Notes: generated from the letters alone by a model not told the origin. Shown: positions 37,072 through 47,897, counted from the stretch's first letter. The stretch: 64,000 nt of DNA from Streptococcaceae bacterium AF54-32pH5A (GCA_027682205.1 JAQDAD010000006.1:6502-70501), one strand, 5' to 3'. Program-made: numbers and translations.

Positions 37072-40000
37072 TTAGTCTTCTCTCTTTTTCAAAGCTACAA
37101 GTCCATAGCCACTCATCACTCCGAGAAGCCCCAGAGCTACTAGACTGGCATCTGTTTCTACACCAGTATTTGGCAGTTGTTTGCTTGCTACTTCACCTTT
37201 GACAAGCACTTCTGCAGTTGGAGCATTGGTACTTGGTGTAGCTGAAAGTCCCTTTTGCTCTTTAGAGAGGGTATCAGCATGAGGTTTGTCTGAACTTGGC
37301 GCCACTTCTTTTGTTCCAACTTCTGTGATTTCTGGGATAGCTTCCTTAAGAACTTCAGTTGAACGAAGGGTGCGTTTGCCTTGGGCATCCACTTCTACAA
37401 AGCGACGAACTCGCCCTTCTACACCTGCTTGAACTAGCTGGTGTTGTTCTTTTAGAAGACTTGCATTTGGTCGTTCTTGACGTTCGAAGGCAACTGTAGC
37501 CTCTTCAATTTCTAGTTTCGGAATTTCTAAAACTAGGTCTTTTACTCCTTCAGCCGGTTGGTTGCTTGACAGAACTTTTGTTCCAACTTCGATGATTTCT
37601 GGGATAGCTTCCTTGAGAACTTCTGTTGAGCGAAGAGTGCGTTTGCCTTGAGCATCTACTTCTATTAGACGACGAATTTGTCCTTCTTCTCCTTTTTGGA
37701 CAAGTTGACGTTGACCTTTCAGAAGTTCTGGAGTCTCACGTTCTTGGCGTTCAAAGGCCGTTGTTTCAGTTTCAACAACTAGTTCAGGGAGGGCTTCAAC
37801 TGTTGGGGCTACTTCACTTGGATCCATGCTACCAACGTGGTGACTTTCTTCTGCAGGAGCTAGTTTCTTATTCAGCTTTTCTTTCATGTCCGCAAAAGCT
37901 TGTGGAGTTGGTGTTTGTGAAGACAATAAAGCTTCTGCTTGGGTAATCAACTCAGCTTGAGAATCTTTTTCACGGACAGATTCGAGCAAGCCTTCCAATT
38001 CTTCTCTAGCAGTTTGATAACGTTGATTGCCATCCAAGTCTGCACCTGCCTGTTTCAATTCATTCAAGGCTTTGTTGACTTCTTCTTGACTAGCATTGTG
38101 GTTTTCTGCTACAGCCTTCGCAGCATTGAGCTTTTCTACTAATGTCGCTTGTTTGTCCTCACTTGAGAAGGTATAGGCGAGGGTTGACTGACGGCCTTGG
38201 GCAGCAGTAATTTCTTGTTTGAGGTACTCATCATTAACTGCAGCCTTTGGAGAAACCAAGACATCAAACTCAGCTGTGTGCCCCTTGTAATGCAAGGTCA
38301 AGGTTTGACGACCAGTCTTTTGAGCATCATAGCCCGTGATTTCAACACCTTGATCAGTAAAGCTGTGAGTCTCTTCTGTCTCGTCATCATAGAGAACACC
38401 GAAGCGACCTTCTGCAAGATCCAGTTGATCTCCTACTAGATAGTCCGTTTTCGGTTTCTGAGTAATGTACAAACCTGCTACTTCTTTTGGTTTTCCTTCA
38501 TCTTGACCAGTCACTTGTACGTTTAAATCACCAGTAACTGGAAGTCCAAGGTAGCTGACTGTGAGCTTCTGTTCCCCTTTTTGATGAGCGTCGTATCCAG
38601 ATACCGTCACACCTGAGTGAGTAAGGTTAATCAGCTCGTCGGCTTGTCCCCCTTCGTATTGAACACGGAGTGTTCCGCCTCTGAGGTCGAGTTTTTCTCC
38701 CTCTTTATAAACCGTCTTCTTAGGTCCTTTTTCAAGGCTGACAGATTTAATTTTTCTTTCATCCTGTGGAATCGCTACAGCCAAGGTGTTACTGATTTCT
38801 TTGCCAGGTAGTTGAGTACGATAGTAGAGGAGATTTGGTTGTTTGTCAAAAGCCAATGGTGCTGTTGCTAGGTCCCCACCAGTTTCAGTCTTCAAGGTTG
38901 CAATTGGTGTTTGCGAATCCGCCTTGTCGTAAACGGTGATGGTTGCGCCTGCCGGAACATCAGAGAAGCCTAGTTGAACTTGATGGTTTCCAAGTGAACG
39001 AGCCGCTACCTTAGCCATTGGAATATTTTGACTTTCTGTGTCCAAGGTTTCGTACATCTTCCAGTTGTAGATACGAATGGCCTTCCAAGGTGTTCCGTTA
39101 TCAGATGTAATGACATGCAAACGCCAGTCTTGGGCGGTGATTGGTTTATCAAGAGTGATATCCGTAACGTGCGCTTTATTACCACGGACTTCCTTAGCTA
39201 GTTTCCACTCGCCATCAGTATCCTTGTAATAAAGATCAAAGTCCTTGGTGTTCATCAAACCATCGTTAACAGACTCACCGCCAGCTCCCGCATGATCCAT
39301 CACCCATCTAACAACACGACGTGGTTGGGTCAAACGAATATCGACACTACCGCTCAATTGTCCTGAAGACCACTTGTCTGATAGACTGGTAATGGTACCG
39401 TTCAACATGCCTTCGATACCTTCTCCACCTTCAGTATTTGGGAAAGTGCTACCGATTACCTTTGCACCTGGAACAATATTTTCAGCCAAAGGTCTTGGGA
39501 GAGTTGTATCCTGAACAGTCATCCCCCAGTTAAAGAATGTCGTCGCAGCTTCAGAACGAAGTCCATTTTTACCAACTGCAACGACTTTCAATTCTTGAGT
39601 CGTACCAGTCGCATTAGCAGAACGGCTAACTTTTGGCAAGTAGATGGTTGAAGCAGATGAACCTGTCAACAATCGCCAGTTATCCCCGTCTTTTTCGTAG
39701 ACTTCATAGAAATCGGCATCTTGGTTACCCGAAAATTGAACAACTGCTTCAGCTTCTTGGGCATTCTTAAGAGATTGTTTCACCACAGAGAGACCTGTCG
39801 GTGCTTGTGGCGCTTGGTCATTGTCCGAAATTGTCAATTGACCTAGGTTGAACTGATAATCTTTTACAGCACCTTCATGTTCGAAGAAGAGTTTAACCGC
39901 ATAGATAGTTTTACCTGCTAGTGAGCTAAGGTCAAATTCTTCATTTGTCCAGTTGTCAGAAAGGGTCAGTTCTTTCCATGCATCTGCATCCTCAAATTTG

Positions 40001-41853
40001 TAGTCTGGAGTCGTAGAGAAGGCCATATAAACTTTCGAGCCTTTTCCTCCCTTATGGGCAACCCGAAGTTTGGTTTTCTCCGTTACTTCTAGTTTAGTAG
40101 AATACAAATTCACATCTTGGTCTGTCTTACCAGCTACATCACCTGAGAATTTAAGGGAATTTCCGCCATTGTAGGCATCTGTAAAGTCATATTCTGCATG
40201 AAGCTTTTCCCCCGTTGAAGTCTGCCACCAGCGCCATGTTGGTAAGATACCTGAAACAGAACGGTAGTTCCACTCAGAATCCTTAGAAACTTTGCCGTCT
40301 ACAAACCACTTTCTACCATGACCTGTATTGAAAGAAGTAGTGAAGGTGCGTCCTACTGCTGGTGTGCGGTCCGCAACTAAATTAGCAATCCCATACCACT
40401 CTTTATCAGCAGGTTTTTGAGCTGTCGGATCTCCTTGGTAACCTGTGAAGAAGATGTCTTCGTTCTTGTGGTAATCTTCACCTGTTTTTCCTAGACTGGT
40501 AATTGTATCTGGTGCAAAGAGTCCAAGTGACAAACGCAACTTGCCTTTTTCATCTAAGAGGGCATCCCATTTGACTTTAGTCTTATATGAACCACCTTGT
40601 TGCAATTCTAAGCCTGCAAAGACATCATACTGGCTACGTTCCAGCCATTTTGCCATCTCTACAGAGTGGTCATTCTTTTCCTTGTTCCAGTTAAAATTGG
40701 CAAAAAATTGATCTGCAGGGACCTTGTCACCTTCTTTTTGCATAAACTGGTAGTTGTAGTCTCCCAAGCCATCTTCGTGGTATCGACCGTATTTGTAGGT
40801 CATGGCATCGTACCAAGCATACTTGATTGGGTGGTTGACCTTAGCTGCATATTCCTTTGTATAGAGCATGAATTGGCGCATTTTTTCACCAAGAGGTGCT
40901 ACCAATTCCCCCGTTGTTTCTTGGTTGATGAAGTAGCCATCAAAACCATAGTATTTAGCAAGGTCAACGAGTTTACGTGCAATCGGGAAGGTGCCATCCT
41001 CATCTTGTTTCAAGGCGGCGGCAAACTTCTCTTGGTCGGCAATGCTATTAGACCAGTTGAAAAAGAGTGTTCCATAAACAGGAACTCCGTTGCGGTGACC
41101 TGCATCAATGACATCTGGAGTTGGAACTAGACCTTCCCAGAAGACCATTGAATCCAAGTATTGCCAATAGTCAAAAGCATATGCCTTGAATTCTTCTCCA
41201 CCAACAGAAGCGTGGTCTTTAGCCTTTGAGTTGGTATTTGCTAGTGCCTGAACTTTGGCTCTTCTGCTTGCTTTTTCGTTAACCAACTGACCTCTATGGC
41301 GCTTGGCTAGTTCAACTGAGGAACGATTGATGGGATCATCCTCACGCGCACCCGGTTCCCATTTCAACAAATCTTCCCAAGTATCAAACTTGATTTCTTT
41401 TGGTCGGAGACTCTTTTCTTCATTTTTAGGAACGTCTGCTAAACTTGGTTTGTCGGCTTTATTGTCAACCACTTGAGGAGCTTCCTCCGGCTTGACTCCT
41501 TCTTTGTCAGTTGCTGGAGCTGGCTCCTCAACTTTTTCTGTCGGAGCTGGCTTCGCTTCTTCTTTTTCATTGACCAAATCAGTTATTGCTGGAGTGTTTT
41601 CTGAAATTGGTTGCTCAGCTACTTTGTTTTCAGTTTTTTCTAATTGTTTTTCGATGGTTGCAGTGTCTGGACTCGCAGTTTCACTAGCGCTTGTAGCTTG
41701 GGCGCTCGTATTTGAAACTGCCTCAGGGACAGCAACCTGCTCTGCAAGTGCTGGGCTCGCAAATAGAGCTGACCCAATCATCAAAGAACAAGCTCCGATT
41801 GACAGCTTACGAATGCTGTAGCGGCAACGTTTTTCAAAAAATAAATTTTTCAT
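37072..41853 (-). CDS. endoD: Cell-wall-anchored endo-beta-N-acetylglucosaminidase (GH85, EndoD-like)
   Basis: A 1593-residue surface enzyme that cleaves the chitobiose core of N-glycans. It opens with a YSIRK signal peptide (YSIRKLSIGACSLMIGSALF), then a ~130-residue acidic/proline-rich linker. The GH85 catalytic domain follows (about 190-650), with FINQETTGE holding the likely catalytic pair Asn310/Glu312. Next come carbohydrate-binding and discoidin-like modules, two bacterial Ig-like domains (SLEKGPKKTVYKEGEKLDL and the QKPKTDYLVGDQLDL unit) and a FIVAR-like helical unit. Two G5 repeats (both ending GKRTLRSTEVLKEAIPEI) precede the sortase motif LPNTG at residue 1560. It should act with exoglycosidases on host glycans. 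Strain-dependent lengths are common for this protein. Confidence 0.92.
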   Translation of the reverse strand: MKNLFFEKRCRYSIRKLSIGACSLMIGSALFASPALAEQVAVPEAVSNTSAQATSASETASPDTATIEKQLEKTENKVAEQPISENTPAITDLVNEKEEAKPAPTEKVEEPAPATDKEGVKPEEAPQVVDNKADKPSLADVPKNEEKSLRPKEIKFDTWEDLLKWEPGAREDDPINRSSVELAKRHRGQLVNEKASRRAKVQALANTNSKAKDHASVGGEEFKAYAFDYWQYLDSMVFWEGLVPTPDVIDAGHRNGVPVYGTLFFNWSNSIADQEKFAAALKQDEDGTFPIARKLVDLAKYYGFDGYFINQETTGELVAPLGEKMRQFMLYTKEYAAKVNHPIKYAWYDAMTYKYGRYHEDGLGDYNYQFMQKEGDKVPADQFFANFNWNKEKNDHSVEMAKWLERSQYDVFAGLELQQGGSYKTKVKWDALLDEKGKLRLSLGLFAPDTITSLGKTGEDYHKNEDIFFTGYQGDPTAQKPADKEWYGIANLVADRTPAVGRTFTTSFNTGHGRKWFVDGKVSKDSEWNYRSVSGILPTWRWWQTSTGEKLHAEYDFTDAYNGGNSLKFSGDVAGKTDQDVNLYSTKLEVTEKTKLRVAHKGGKGSKVYMAFSTTPDYKFEDADAWKELTLSDNWTNEEFDLSSLAGKTIYAVKLFFEHEGAVKDYQFNLGQLTISDNDQAPQAPTGLSVVKQSLKNAQEAEAVVQFSGNQDADFYEVYEKDGDNWRLLTGSSASTIYLPKVSRSANATGTTQELKVVAVGKNGLRSEAATTFFNWGMTVQDTTLPRPLAENIVPGAKVIGSTFPNTEGGEGIEGMLNGTITSLSDKWSSGQLSGSVDIRLTQPRRVVRWVMDHAGAGGESVNDGLMNTKDFDLYYKDTDGEWKLAKEVRGNKAHVTDITLDKPITAQDWRLHVITSDNGTPWKAIRIYNWKMYETLDTESQNIPMAKVAARSLGNHQVQLGFSDVPAGATITVYDKADSQTPIATLKTETGGDLATAPLAFDKQPNLLYYRTQLPGKEISNTLAVAIPQDERKIKSVSLEKGPKKTVYKEGEKLDLRGGTLRVQYEGGQADELINLTHSGVTVSGYDAHQKGEQKLTVSYLGLPVTGDLNVQVTGQDEGKPKEVAGLYITQKPKTDYLVGDQLDLAEGRFGVLYDDETEETHSFTDQGVEITGYDAQKTGRQTLTLHYKGHTAEFDVLVSPKAAVNDEYLKQEITAAQGRQSTLAYTFSSEDKQATLVEKLNAAKAVAENHNASQEEVNKALNELKQAGADLDGNQRYQTAREELEGLLESVREKDSQAELITQAEALLSSQTPTPQAFADMKEKLNKKLAPAEESHHVGSMDPSEVAPTVEALPELVVETETTAFERQERETPELLKGQRQLVQKGEEGQIRRLIEVDAQGKRTLRSTEVLKEAIPEIIEVGTKVLSSNQPAEGVKDLVLEIPKLEIEEATVAFERQERPNASLLKEQHQLVQAGVEGRVRRFVEVDAQGKRTLRSTEVLKEAIPEITEVGTKEVAPSSDKPHADTLSKEQKGLSATPSTNAPTAEVLVKGEVASKQLPNTGVETDASLVALGLLGVMSGYGLVALKKRED

Positions 41854-41877
41854 CTTATCCTCCTAATAAAATATAAA

Positions 41878-41891
41878 GTAAGCGCTTTACT
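41878..41891. promoter_or_regulatory. cre-like CcpA site in the endoD leader
   Basis: AGTAAGCGCTTTAC matches the cre consensus WGWAARCGYTWWMA at all but the last position. It lies between promoter and start codon of the glycosidase. Confidence 0.75.
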
Positions 41892-41944
41892 TTTGATGAA
41901 AAGTAACTGTTCTCATGGCATACCACCAGAACAGGATCATCTTC

Positions 41945-41972
41945 ATTTTATCTTATATGAAAGCGATGTCAA
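41945..41972 (-). promoter_or_regulatory. endoD promoter with an overlapping second cre-like site
   Basis: Minus strand TTGACA (41967-41972), 16-nt spacer, TAAAAT (41945-41950). A second cre-like sequence, TGAAAGCGATGTCA on the plus strand at 41958-41971, overlaps the -35 and spacer with two mismatches. CcpA repression in the presence of glucose is inferred. Confidence 0.7.
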
Positions 41973-42192
41973 TCTATTTTACGTATAAACTATAACTAGG
42001 ATAAGAATCAGTAAAATTTAGACACAATCCTTTCAGACATTTATACTTGAGGTAAGAACTCTATTTAAGGAAGAAATTTAAAAAAGTTAGCGATTTCTTA
42101 CTAAAATATCAAGAAAACACTTGTGAGATTTACTTTTATCCTTTAAAATAGAATAGGAGAAATTCCGTTATTATTTTTCGGAGGAAAAAGAA

Positions 42193-43824
42193 ATGTCCAT
42201 TAATTGGCAGGAAATTTTATTTCACTTTTTAGGAGGTCTAGGACTGTTTTTATATAGTATCAAGACCATGGGGGACGGTTTGCAACAAGCTGCTGGAGAT
42301 CGCCTTCGTTTTTACATTGACAAGTACACCAGCAATCCCTTTTTAGGTGTTCTAGTCGGGATTGTCGTGACTGCCCTGATTCAGTCAAGTACAGGGGTTA
42401 CAGTTATCACGGTTGGACTAGTCAGTGCTAGCCTTCTAACTCTTAGACAGGCTATCGGAATTATCATGGGAGCCAATATTGGAACTACCGTTACTTCCTT
42501 TATCATCGGTTTCAAACTGGGTGAATACGCTTTGCCCTTGATTTTCCTTGGAACTATGTTCCTATTCTTTACAAAAAACAGAACAGCAAACAATATCGGG
42601 CGCATCCTGTTTGGTGTCGGGGGAATCTTCTACGCCCTCAACCTCATCAGTGCCGGTATGAGTCCGCTTAAAGATTTACCACAATTCAAGGAATATATGG
42701 TAACCTTGGGACAAAATCCTATTTTAGGAGTGGTAGCTGGTGCAGTGATTACCGTCCTCATTCAAGCTTCTTCTGCGACAATCGGGATTCTGCAAGGTCT
42801 CTATGCAGGTGGCTTCCTTGATCTTAAAGGTTCACTACCCGTTCTCTTTGGAGATAATATCGGGACAACCCTAACTGTTATTATTGCGGCAGCTGGAGCC
42901 AATATCTCTGCAAAGCGAGTTGCAGCGACCCACGTTACCTTTAACGTTTTAGGAACTATTCTTTGCTTAATCTTATTAGGCCCCTTCACTGCTATGATCG
43001 AGTACTTCCAGGCACTCCTTCACCTCTCACCTGAGATGACCATTGCCTTCTCTCACGGTGCCTTTAACGTAAGTAATACTATTATACAATTTCCATTCAT
43101 CGGTGCCTTGGCTTACTTTGTAACCAAGCTCATCCCTGGGGAAGATGAGGTTGTCAAGTACGAGCCCCTTTATCTCGACGAGCAACTTATCCAGCAATCT
43201 CCTTCTATCGCTCTAGGAAATGCCAAAAAAGAACTTTTGCACTTGGGGAACTATGCAGCTAAAGCTTTTGACCTTTCTTATAACTATATCATCGGTTTGG
43301 ATGAAAAGGTAGCTGAAAAAGGACACAAAACAGAGGAGGCCATCAATACCATCGATGAAAAACTCACTCGTTACCTCATCAAGCTCTCAAGCGAATCCTT
43401 AAGTCAGAAAGAAAGCGAAGTGTTGACCAACATCCTAGATTCATCTCGTGATTTGGAACGGATTGGCGACCACGCAGAAGGTTTGCTCAACCTAACAGAC
43501 TATCTCCAACGCAAAGATGTTCATTTTTCTGAAGCTGCTCTAGAGGAATTAGCTGATATCTATCGAAAAACTACTGAGTTTATCAAAGATGCCCTTGATA
43601 GTGTGGAAAACAATGATATTGAAAAAGCTCAAAGTCTGGTTGAACGCCATAAAGAGATTAACAATATGGAACGCGTTCTCAGAAAGACCCACATCAAGCG
43701 CCTTAACAAGGGCGAGTGTTCAACGCAAGCAGGGGTCAACTTTATCGACATTATTTCCCATTACACTCGTGTGTCTGACCATGCTATGAACCTAGCTGAA
43801 AAGGTCATTGCTGAACAAATTTAA
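42193..43824 (+). CDS. Na/Pi-cotransporter II family protein with PhoU-like domain
   Basis: A 543-residue protein. The first ~320 residues contain two repeats of the Na/Pi-cotransporter fold with the QSSTGVTVIT and QASSATIGIL motifs, GANIGTTVT and GDNIGTTLT following them. The last ~200 residues form a PhoU-like helical bundle (SRDLERIGDHAEGLL and HYTRVSDHAMNLAE). Members import phosphate with sodium. The PhoU part may sense phosphate state or regulate the channel. GGAGG precedes the ATG. The gene is transcribed away from the glycosidase and has its own terminator. Confidence 0.93.
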   Translation: MSINWQEILFHFLGGLGLFLYSIKTMGDGLQQAAGDRLRFYIDKYTSNPFLGVLVGIVVTALIQSSTGVTVITVGLVSASLLTLRQAIGIIMGANIGTTVTSFIIGFKLGEYALPLIFLGTMFLFFTKNRTANNIGRILFGVGGIFYALNLISAGMSPLKDLPQFKEYMVTLGQNPILGVVAGAVITVLIQASSATIGILQGLYAGGFLDLKGSLPVLFGDNIGTTLTVIIAAAGANISAKRVAATHVTFNVLGTILCLILLGPFTAMIEYFQALLHLSPEMTIAFSHGAFNVSNTIIQFPFIGALAYFVTKLIPGEDEVVKYEPLYLDEQLIQQSPSIALGNAKKELLHLGNYAAKAFDLSYNYIIGLDEKVAEKGHKTEEAINTIDEKLTRYLIKLSSESLSQKESEVLTNILDSSRDLERIGDHAEGLLNLTDYLQRKDVHFSEAALEELADIYRKTTEFIKDALDSVENNDIEKAQSLVERHKEINNMERVLRKTHIKRLNKGECSTQAGVNFIDIISHYTRVSDHAMNLAEKVIAEQI

Positions 43825-43833
43825 TAAGTAAGA

Positions 43834-43859
43834 AGCCACCTTGACTTAGGTGGTTTTTT
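43834..43859 (+). terminator. Terminator of the Na/Pi cotransporter gene
   Basis: Stem CCACCT/AGGTGG with a 6-nt loop followed by TTTTTT on the plus strand, 10 nt after the stop. Confidence 0.87.
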
Positions 43860-43919
43860 CGTCTCTTAATCAAGAATGGCTTTTCTGACATATAAAAAAT
43901 GCTTTGATTCACAATGGAA

Positions 43920-44216
43920 TCAAAACATTTTAAAGAGTTCACCAAACATAATAGCAGAAACCGCGGTTCCTCTGTACTTGGCTTCTTCTCTTTTGATAAA
44001 GCGAGCTAAGTTGATCAATTCAGGTGCTGGGTGTTTGGGATTTCTGAACAGTTCAAGATTGACCAGACCTGAGAGACGAACTGCCAGCAATTGCTCATTT
44101 GTAGTAGGCAGTTTTTTAGCAGTCTCTAGGAGAGCAGCAACTAAATCTTCACTCAAATCATGTCGAGCATGGTTGTAAAGATCTTTTATAAGGCTTTCTA
44201 GGTTTGGTTCTGCCAT
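43920..44216 (-). CDS. Bacteriocin immunity-like protein (EntA-immunity type)
   Basis: A 98-residue, all-helical protein (MAEPNLESLIKDLYNHARHD start, then LLETAKKLPTTNEQLLAVRLSGL). Size and helical pattern resemble the enterocin A-type immunity family, whose members protect producers by blocking the mannose PTS receptor complex. No bacteriocin gene is nearby, so it would be an orphan immunity gene. I use the second ATG because GGGGAG sits 9 nt upstream. It precedes no obvious partner; pepA lies 20 nt upstream on the same strand. The family call is moderate. Confidence 0.55.
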   Translation of the reverse strand: MAEPNLESLIKDLYNHARHDLSEDLVAALLETAKKLPTTNEQLLAVRLSGLVNLELFRNPKHPAPELINLARFIKREEAKYRGTAVSAIMFGELFKMF

Positions 44217-44236
44217 CCCTACCATCTCCCCTATGT

Positions 44237-45301
44237 TTAATATTTCTTAATCAAATCAACCGTTGAGCGATCCAATTTTTTCACCAAGGCTTGCAAGAAA
44301 GCTTGCGCTTCTAGGAAGTCATCCATAGCGTAAAGGGTTTGGTGAGAATGGATATAACGGGCACAAACACCAATAGTTGTAGAAGGAACACCACCATTTT
44401 TCAGATGAGCTGCTCCAGCGTCTGTTCCACCTTTACCACAGTAGTATTGGTACTTGATACCAGCTTCTTCAGCCGTTGTCAAAAGGAAATCCTTCATCCC
44501 TGGGAGAAGCAAATGACCTGGATCGTAGAAACGAATCAAGGTTCCATCCCCAATCTTGCCTTGACCGCCATAAACATCACCAGCAGGTGAACAGTCAACT
44601 GCCAGAAAGACTTCTGGGTCAAACTTAGTTGTGGAAGTATGGGCGCCACGGAGACCCACTTCTTCTTGGACGTTAGAGCCAAGATAGAGTTCATTTCCGA
44701 GTTTTTGACCTGACAAAGCTTCTGCTAGCTCGCTCACCATGAGAACACCGTAGCGGTTGTCCCAAGCTTTGGAGATGATATTCTTTTCATTTGCTGTAAG
44801 AATTGCGCTACTATCAGGGACAATCGTGTCACCAGGACGGATTCCAAAACTTTCTGCCTCAGCCTTATCCGCAAAACCACCATCAAAGACGATATCTGCA
44901 ATAGCTGGCATGGTTGGTCCACCTGTTCCACGAGTCAAATGTGGCGGGATAGAGCCTGAAATCACGGGAATTTCACGACCATCACGAGTAAAGAGTTTAA
45001 AGCGTTGGCTGCTGACAACCATGGGGTTCCAGCCACCGATTTCAACGACACGGAAGGTTCCATCTGGCTTAATCTCGCTGACCATAAAGCCAACTTCGTC
45101 CATATGAGAAGCGACCAAAACACGGGGCGCATCGGTAGCTTCTGAATGTTTAATCCCGAAAATACCACCCAAACCATCTGTCACCACTTCATCCACATGC
45201 GGTGTCAACTTTTCACGAAGATAAGCACGGACCGGCGCTTCATGACCTGAGATCGCAGCAAGTTCTGTTACTTCTTTGATTTTTGAAAATAATGTTGTCA
45301 T
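44237..45301 (-). CDS. pepA: Glutamyl aminopeptidase (M42 family)
   Basis: A 354-residue metallopeptidase, length identical to streptococcal PepA. Metal ligands are visible in VLVASHMDEVGFM (His66 region), AWDNRYGVLM, NVQEEVGLRGA with Glu-Glu, and AVDCSPAG. PepA removes N-terminal Glu or Asp from peptides and works as a dodecamer in the cytoplasm to feed amino-acid supply. The gene is preceded by a promoter region of about 150 nt and followed closely by the immunity-like gene. Confidence 0.93.
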   Translation of the reverse strand: MTTLFSKIKEVTELAAISGHEAPVRAYLREKLTPHVDEVVTDGLGGIFGIKHSEATDAPRVLVASHMDEVGFMVSEIKPDGTFRVVEIGGWNPMVVSSQRFKLFTRDGREIPVISGSIPPHLTRGTGGPTMPAIADIVFDGGFADKAEAESFGIRPGDTIVPDSSAILTANEKNIISKAWDNRYGVLMVSELAEALSGQKLGNELYLGSNVQEEVGLRGAHTSTTKFDPEVFLAVDCSPAGDVYGGQGKIGDGTLIRFYDPGHLLLPGMKDFLLTTAEEAGIKYQYYCGKGGTDAGAAHLKNGGVPSTTIGVCARYIHSHQTLYAMDDFLEAQAFLQALVKKLDRSTVDLIKKY

Positions 45302-45459
45302 ATCAGTTCCTTCTTTCTGTCCTCCATTTTACCACTTTTTATAGGAGAAGGATAGTAGGAAGGTGGATTGGTTTTTACTCAGTTTTCCTATAAAAGAGAG
45401 GGGCAGCACTTATTTCAGGAAATTTAGTTTTTTTCAGAAAGGTTAAATCCTTCTTCTCT

Positions 45460-47796
45460 CTATCCTTTGAAGGTCACAATGGTTGCGCCACTGCCACCAG
45501 CGTTTTGTGGAGCATAGCCGAAACTCTTGACATGCTTGTTTCTTTGTAGGTATTTGGTGACTCCTTCACGGATGACCCCTGTACCGATACCATGGATGAT
45601 GTCTACCTGCGCCATGTTATTAAGCAGAGCTTGGTCAATAAAGGCGTCCAGTTCATTCATGGCTTCTTCGTATCGTTTGCCTCGGAGATCAAGTCTTGCT
45701 TGCGGACCACGACCAGAAGCACGTTTCACGACATTGACTTGTTTTTTCTTTACTGGGGCTTCTTGTTGGGCCTGAACAAGATCAAATTCTTTTTCTTCCA
45801 AGGTCATCTTGATCAAACCAACTTGGGCTTCCCAACGGCCGTCCTTGAGCTGATTGGTCAAAGTACCACGTTGACCATAACTGAGAACCACGATATCATC
45901 TCCAACCTTTGGAGCTCGTTTTTTCTTGGCTTTTTGAAGGACCTTGTTTTTAGACAAATCGACTTTTTCAGGAGCCAGTTTTTTCAGCTCAGCCTTGGCT
46001 TCAATGATTTCGTGGGGTTTGAGCTGAGACTTACTGTGGAGGTTTTTCAGGATCTGGTCACTCTCACTTAGTGCTAGTTCCACAATTTCAGCAGCCTGTT
46101 CACGCGCCTTATTGAGCTCAGTTTCCTTTTCACGATTAAGCTCGTTGTAAAGTTTTTTGAGGGCTCGGTTCATCTTGAGGTTTTCTTGCTCCACCTCACG
46201 GATATTGTCCAAACGTTTGCGACTCTCAAGCGTTTGCTCTTCCAATTGCTCAATGATGCGGTTGACGTCATTATCTTGGTTGACCTGCTGACTGGCATCC
46301 CCGACGATGACATCTGACAAGCCTAGGCGTTTGGCAATTTCAAAGGCATTGCTTCGACCAGGAACTCCCTGCATAAAACGATAGGTCGGACGCAGACTGG
46401 CTGTATCAAACTCCATACTGGCATTTTGTACAAAGGCTGTCTCAATACCATAGGCCTTGAGTTCTGGATAATGGGTCGTCGCCATAGTCTTGACCTGACG
46501 TAGGCGAAGATCCTCCAAAATAGCCATAGCAAGGGCTGCACCTTCCTGCGGATCAGTACCTGCGCCAAGCTCATCTAGCAATAAGAGCGAGTGTTGGTTG
46601 ACCTTGCCAAGAATATCTACGATATTGGTCATGTGGCTGGAGAAGGTAGACAAGCTTTGCTCGATAGACTGCTCATCCCCAATATCTGCGAAGATTTCTT
46701 CGAAAATACCGACACGGCTCCCCTTATCAGCTAAAATGGGCAAGCCTGACTGGGCCATAAGTTGAGTCAAACCCAAGGTTTTGAGCATGATGGTCTTCCC
46801 ACCTGTATTGGGCCCTGTAATGACAATGGCCGTTAATTCCTTACCAAAGTGTACATCGTTTGCGACAGCATTTTTGACCAAAGGATGGCGAACATGAAGG
46901 AGTTGAATCTCTTGGTTCTCTGAAAGTTGAGGAACAACTGCTTGTCTTTCTTGAATAAAGCGCACTTTGGCACGAATCAAGTCTAGGTGCCCGATAATCC
47001 AAGCATCATTGGCAATCTCTGCAGCATGAGGACGAACCCGTTCCGATAGTTCCTGCAGGATGCGAATCATCTCATAGCGCTCATCAGCGCGCAGACTAGC
47101 GATTTCCTCGCTCAATTTCACAACCTCACGGGGTTCGATATAGACGGTATTTCCGCTGGCAGAGATGTCGTGGACAACACCTGCAATCTTGTTGCGGTAG
47201 GTATTCTTGACGGGCAAGACTTGACGGCCATTCCTACTAGCGATAATCCCTTCCGTCAACATCTGAGCTTTTTGCTTGAGCAAGTCTTGTAAGACATCTC
47301 GAACTTGACTCTCGCTATCATGGATTTTTCGACGGATGCGTGCTAGTTCTTCGCTAGCGAAATTTTCGATAAATCCAGCATCATTGAGGGCTTGGAGACT
47401 CCCTTGTAAATGAGGAAAATCATGGAGTTTCTCAAACCATCTCGCCAACTGTGCCAAGCGTACGTTTTCGAGATTGGCATAAAAACTTTGTAACTCTCTG
47501 CTAGCAAGCAAGACCCGTTTGATGAGTAGAAACTCTTCGATATTGAGATCCGCCCCCATCTCCAAACGCTTGCAGACGGCCGAAATTTCACGTGTCGCTA
47601 GGATGGTAAAGTGAGGTTGCTCCACAAATAGGGCTTGCATTTCCTCCGTCTCGGCAAAAGCCTGTTTGATTTTATCCTCCTTGGTAGTCGGAGCCAAACC
47701 TTTTAGCTCCTCTAATCCCTGTTCTGTCAGGATATGAGGTTCAAACAAGGCTTTGATTTTATTAAATTCTAAGGTTTCTAGTATTTTTGTATTCAT
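45460..47796 (-). CDS. mutS2: Endonuclease MutS2
   Basis: A MutS-related ATPase of 778 residues with no mismatch-recognition domain. The clamp and core helices fill the first ~300 residues. The ABC-type ATPase has [13 protein letters not shown] and [20 protein letters not shown]-like linker and a C-terminal Smr nuclease domain ([19 protein letters not shown], then [14 protein letters not shown]) complete it. MutS2 acts in suppressing recombination and rescuing collided ribosomes. It ends the zapA-cvpA-mutS2 cluster. Confidence 0.95.
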   Translation of the reverse strand: MNTKILETLEFNKIKALFEPHILTEQGLEELKGLAPTTKEDKIKQAFAETEEMQALFVEQPHFTILATREISAVCKRLEMGADLNIEEFLLIKRVLLASRELQSFYANLENVRLAQLARWFEKLHDFPHLQGSLQALNDAGFIENFASEELARIRRKIHDSESQVRDVLQDLLKQKAQMLTEGIIASRNGRQVLPVKNTYRNKIAGVVHDISASGNTVYIEPREVVKLSEEIASLRADERYEMIRILQELSERVRPHAAEIANDAWIIGHLDLIRAKVRFIQERQAVVPQLSENQEIQLLHVRHPLVKNAVANDVHFGKELTAIVITGPNTGGKTIMLKTLGLTQLMAQSGLPILADKGSRVGIFEEIFADIGDEQSIEQSLSTFSSHMTNIVDILGKVNQHSLLLLDELGAGTDPQEGAALAMAILEDLRLRQVKTMATTHYPELKAYGIETAFVQNASMEFDTASLRPTYRFMQGVPGRSNAFEIAKRLGLSDVIVGDASQQVNQDNDVNRIIEQLEEQTLESRKRLDNIREVEQENLKMNRALKKLYNELNREKETELNKAREQAAEIVELALSESDQILKNLHSKSQLKPHEIIEAKAELKKLAPEKVDLSKNKVLQKAKKKRAPKVGDDIVVLSYGQRGTLTNQLKDGRWEAQVGLIKMTLEEKEFDLVQAQQEAPVKKKQVNVVKRASGRGPQARLDLRGKRYEEAMNELDAFIDQALLNNMAQVDIIHGIGTGVIREGVTKYLQRNKHVKSFGYAPQNAGGSGATIVTFKG

Positions 47797-47897
47797 TTTC
47801 TTTCCTTGTATGCTTGTTTACAAGATTGTATTGCCTAGAGGTTTTTGACTTAGTCGTCCAATCTGTAAACAAAGGGCTAGGAAAAATCCCTCCCTTT

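Noticed and set aside
41992..42192. Plus-strand promoter for the Na/Pi cotransporter
   Set aside because: Candidate hexamers (TTGTGA, TAGAAT) have wrong spacing; no box could be supported.
45302..45459. Inverted sequence TTTATAGGA/TCCTATAAA between pepA and mutS2
   Set aside because: The arms are about 55 nt apart and AT-rich; not convincing as a functional element.
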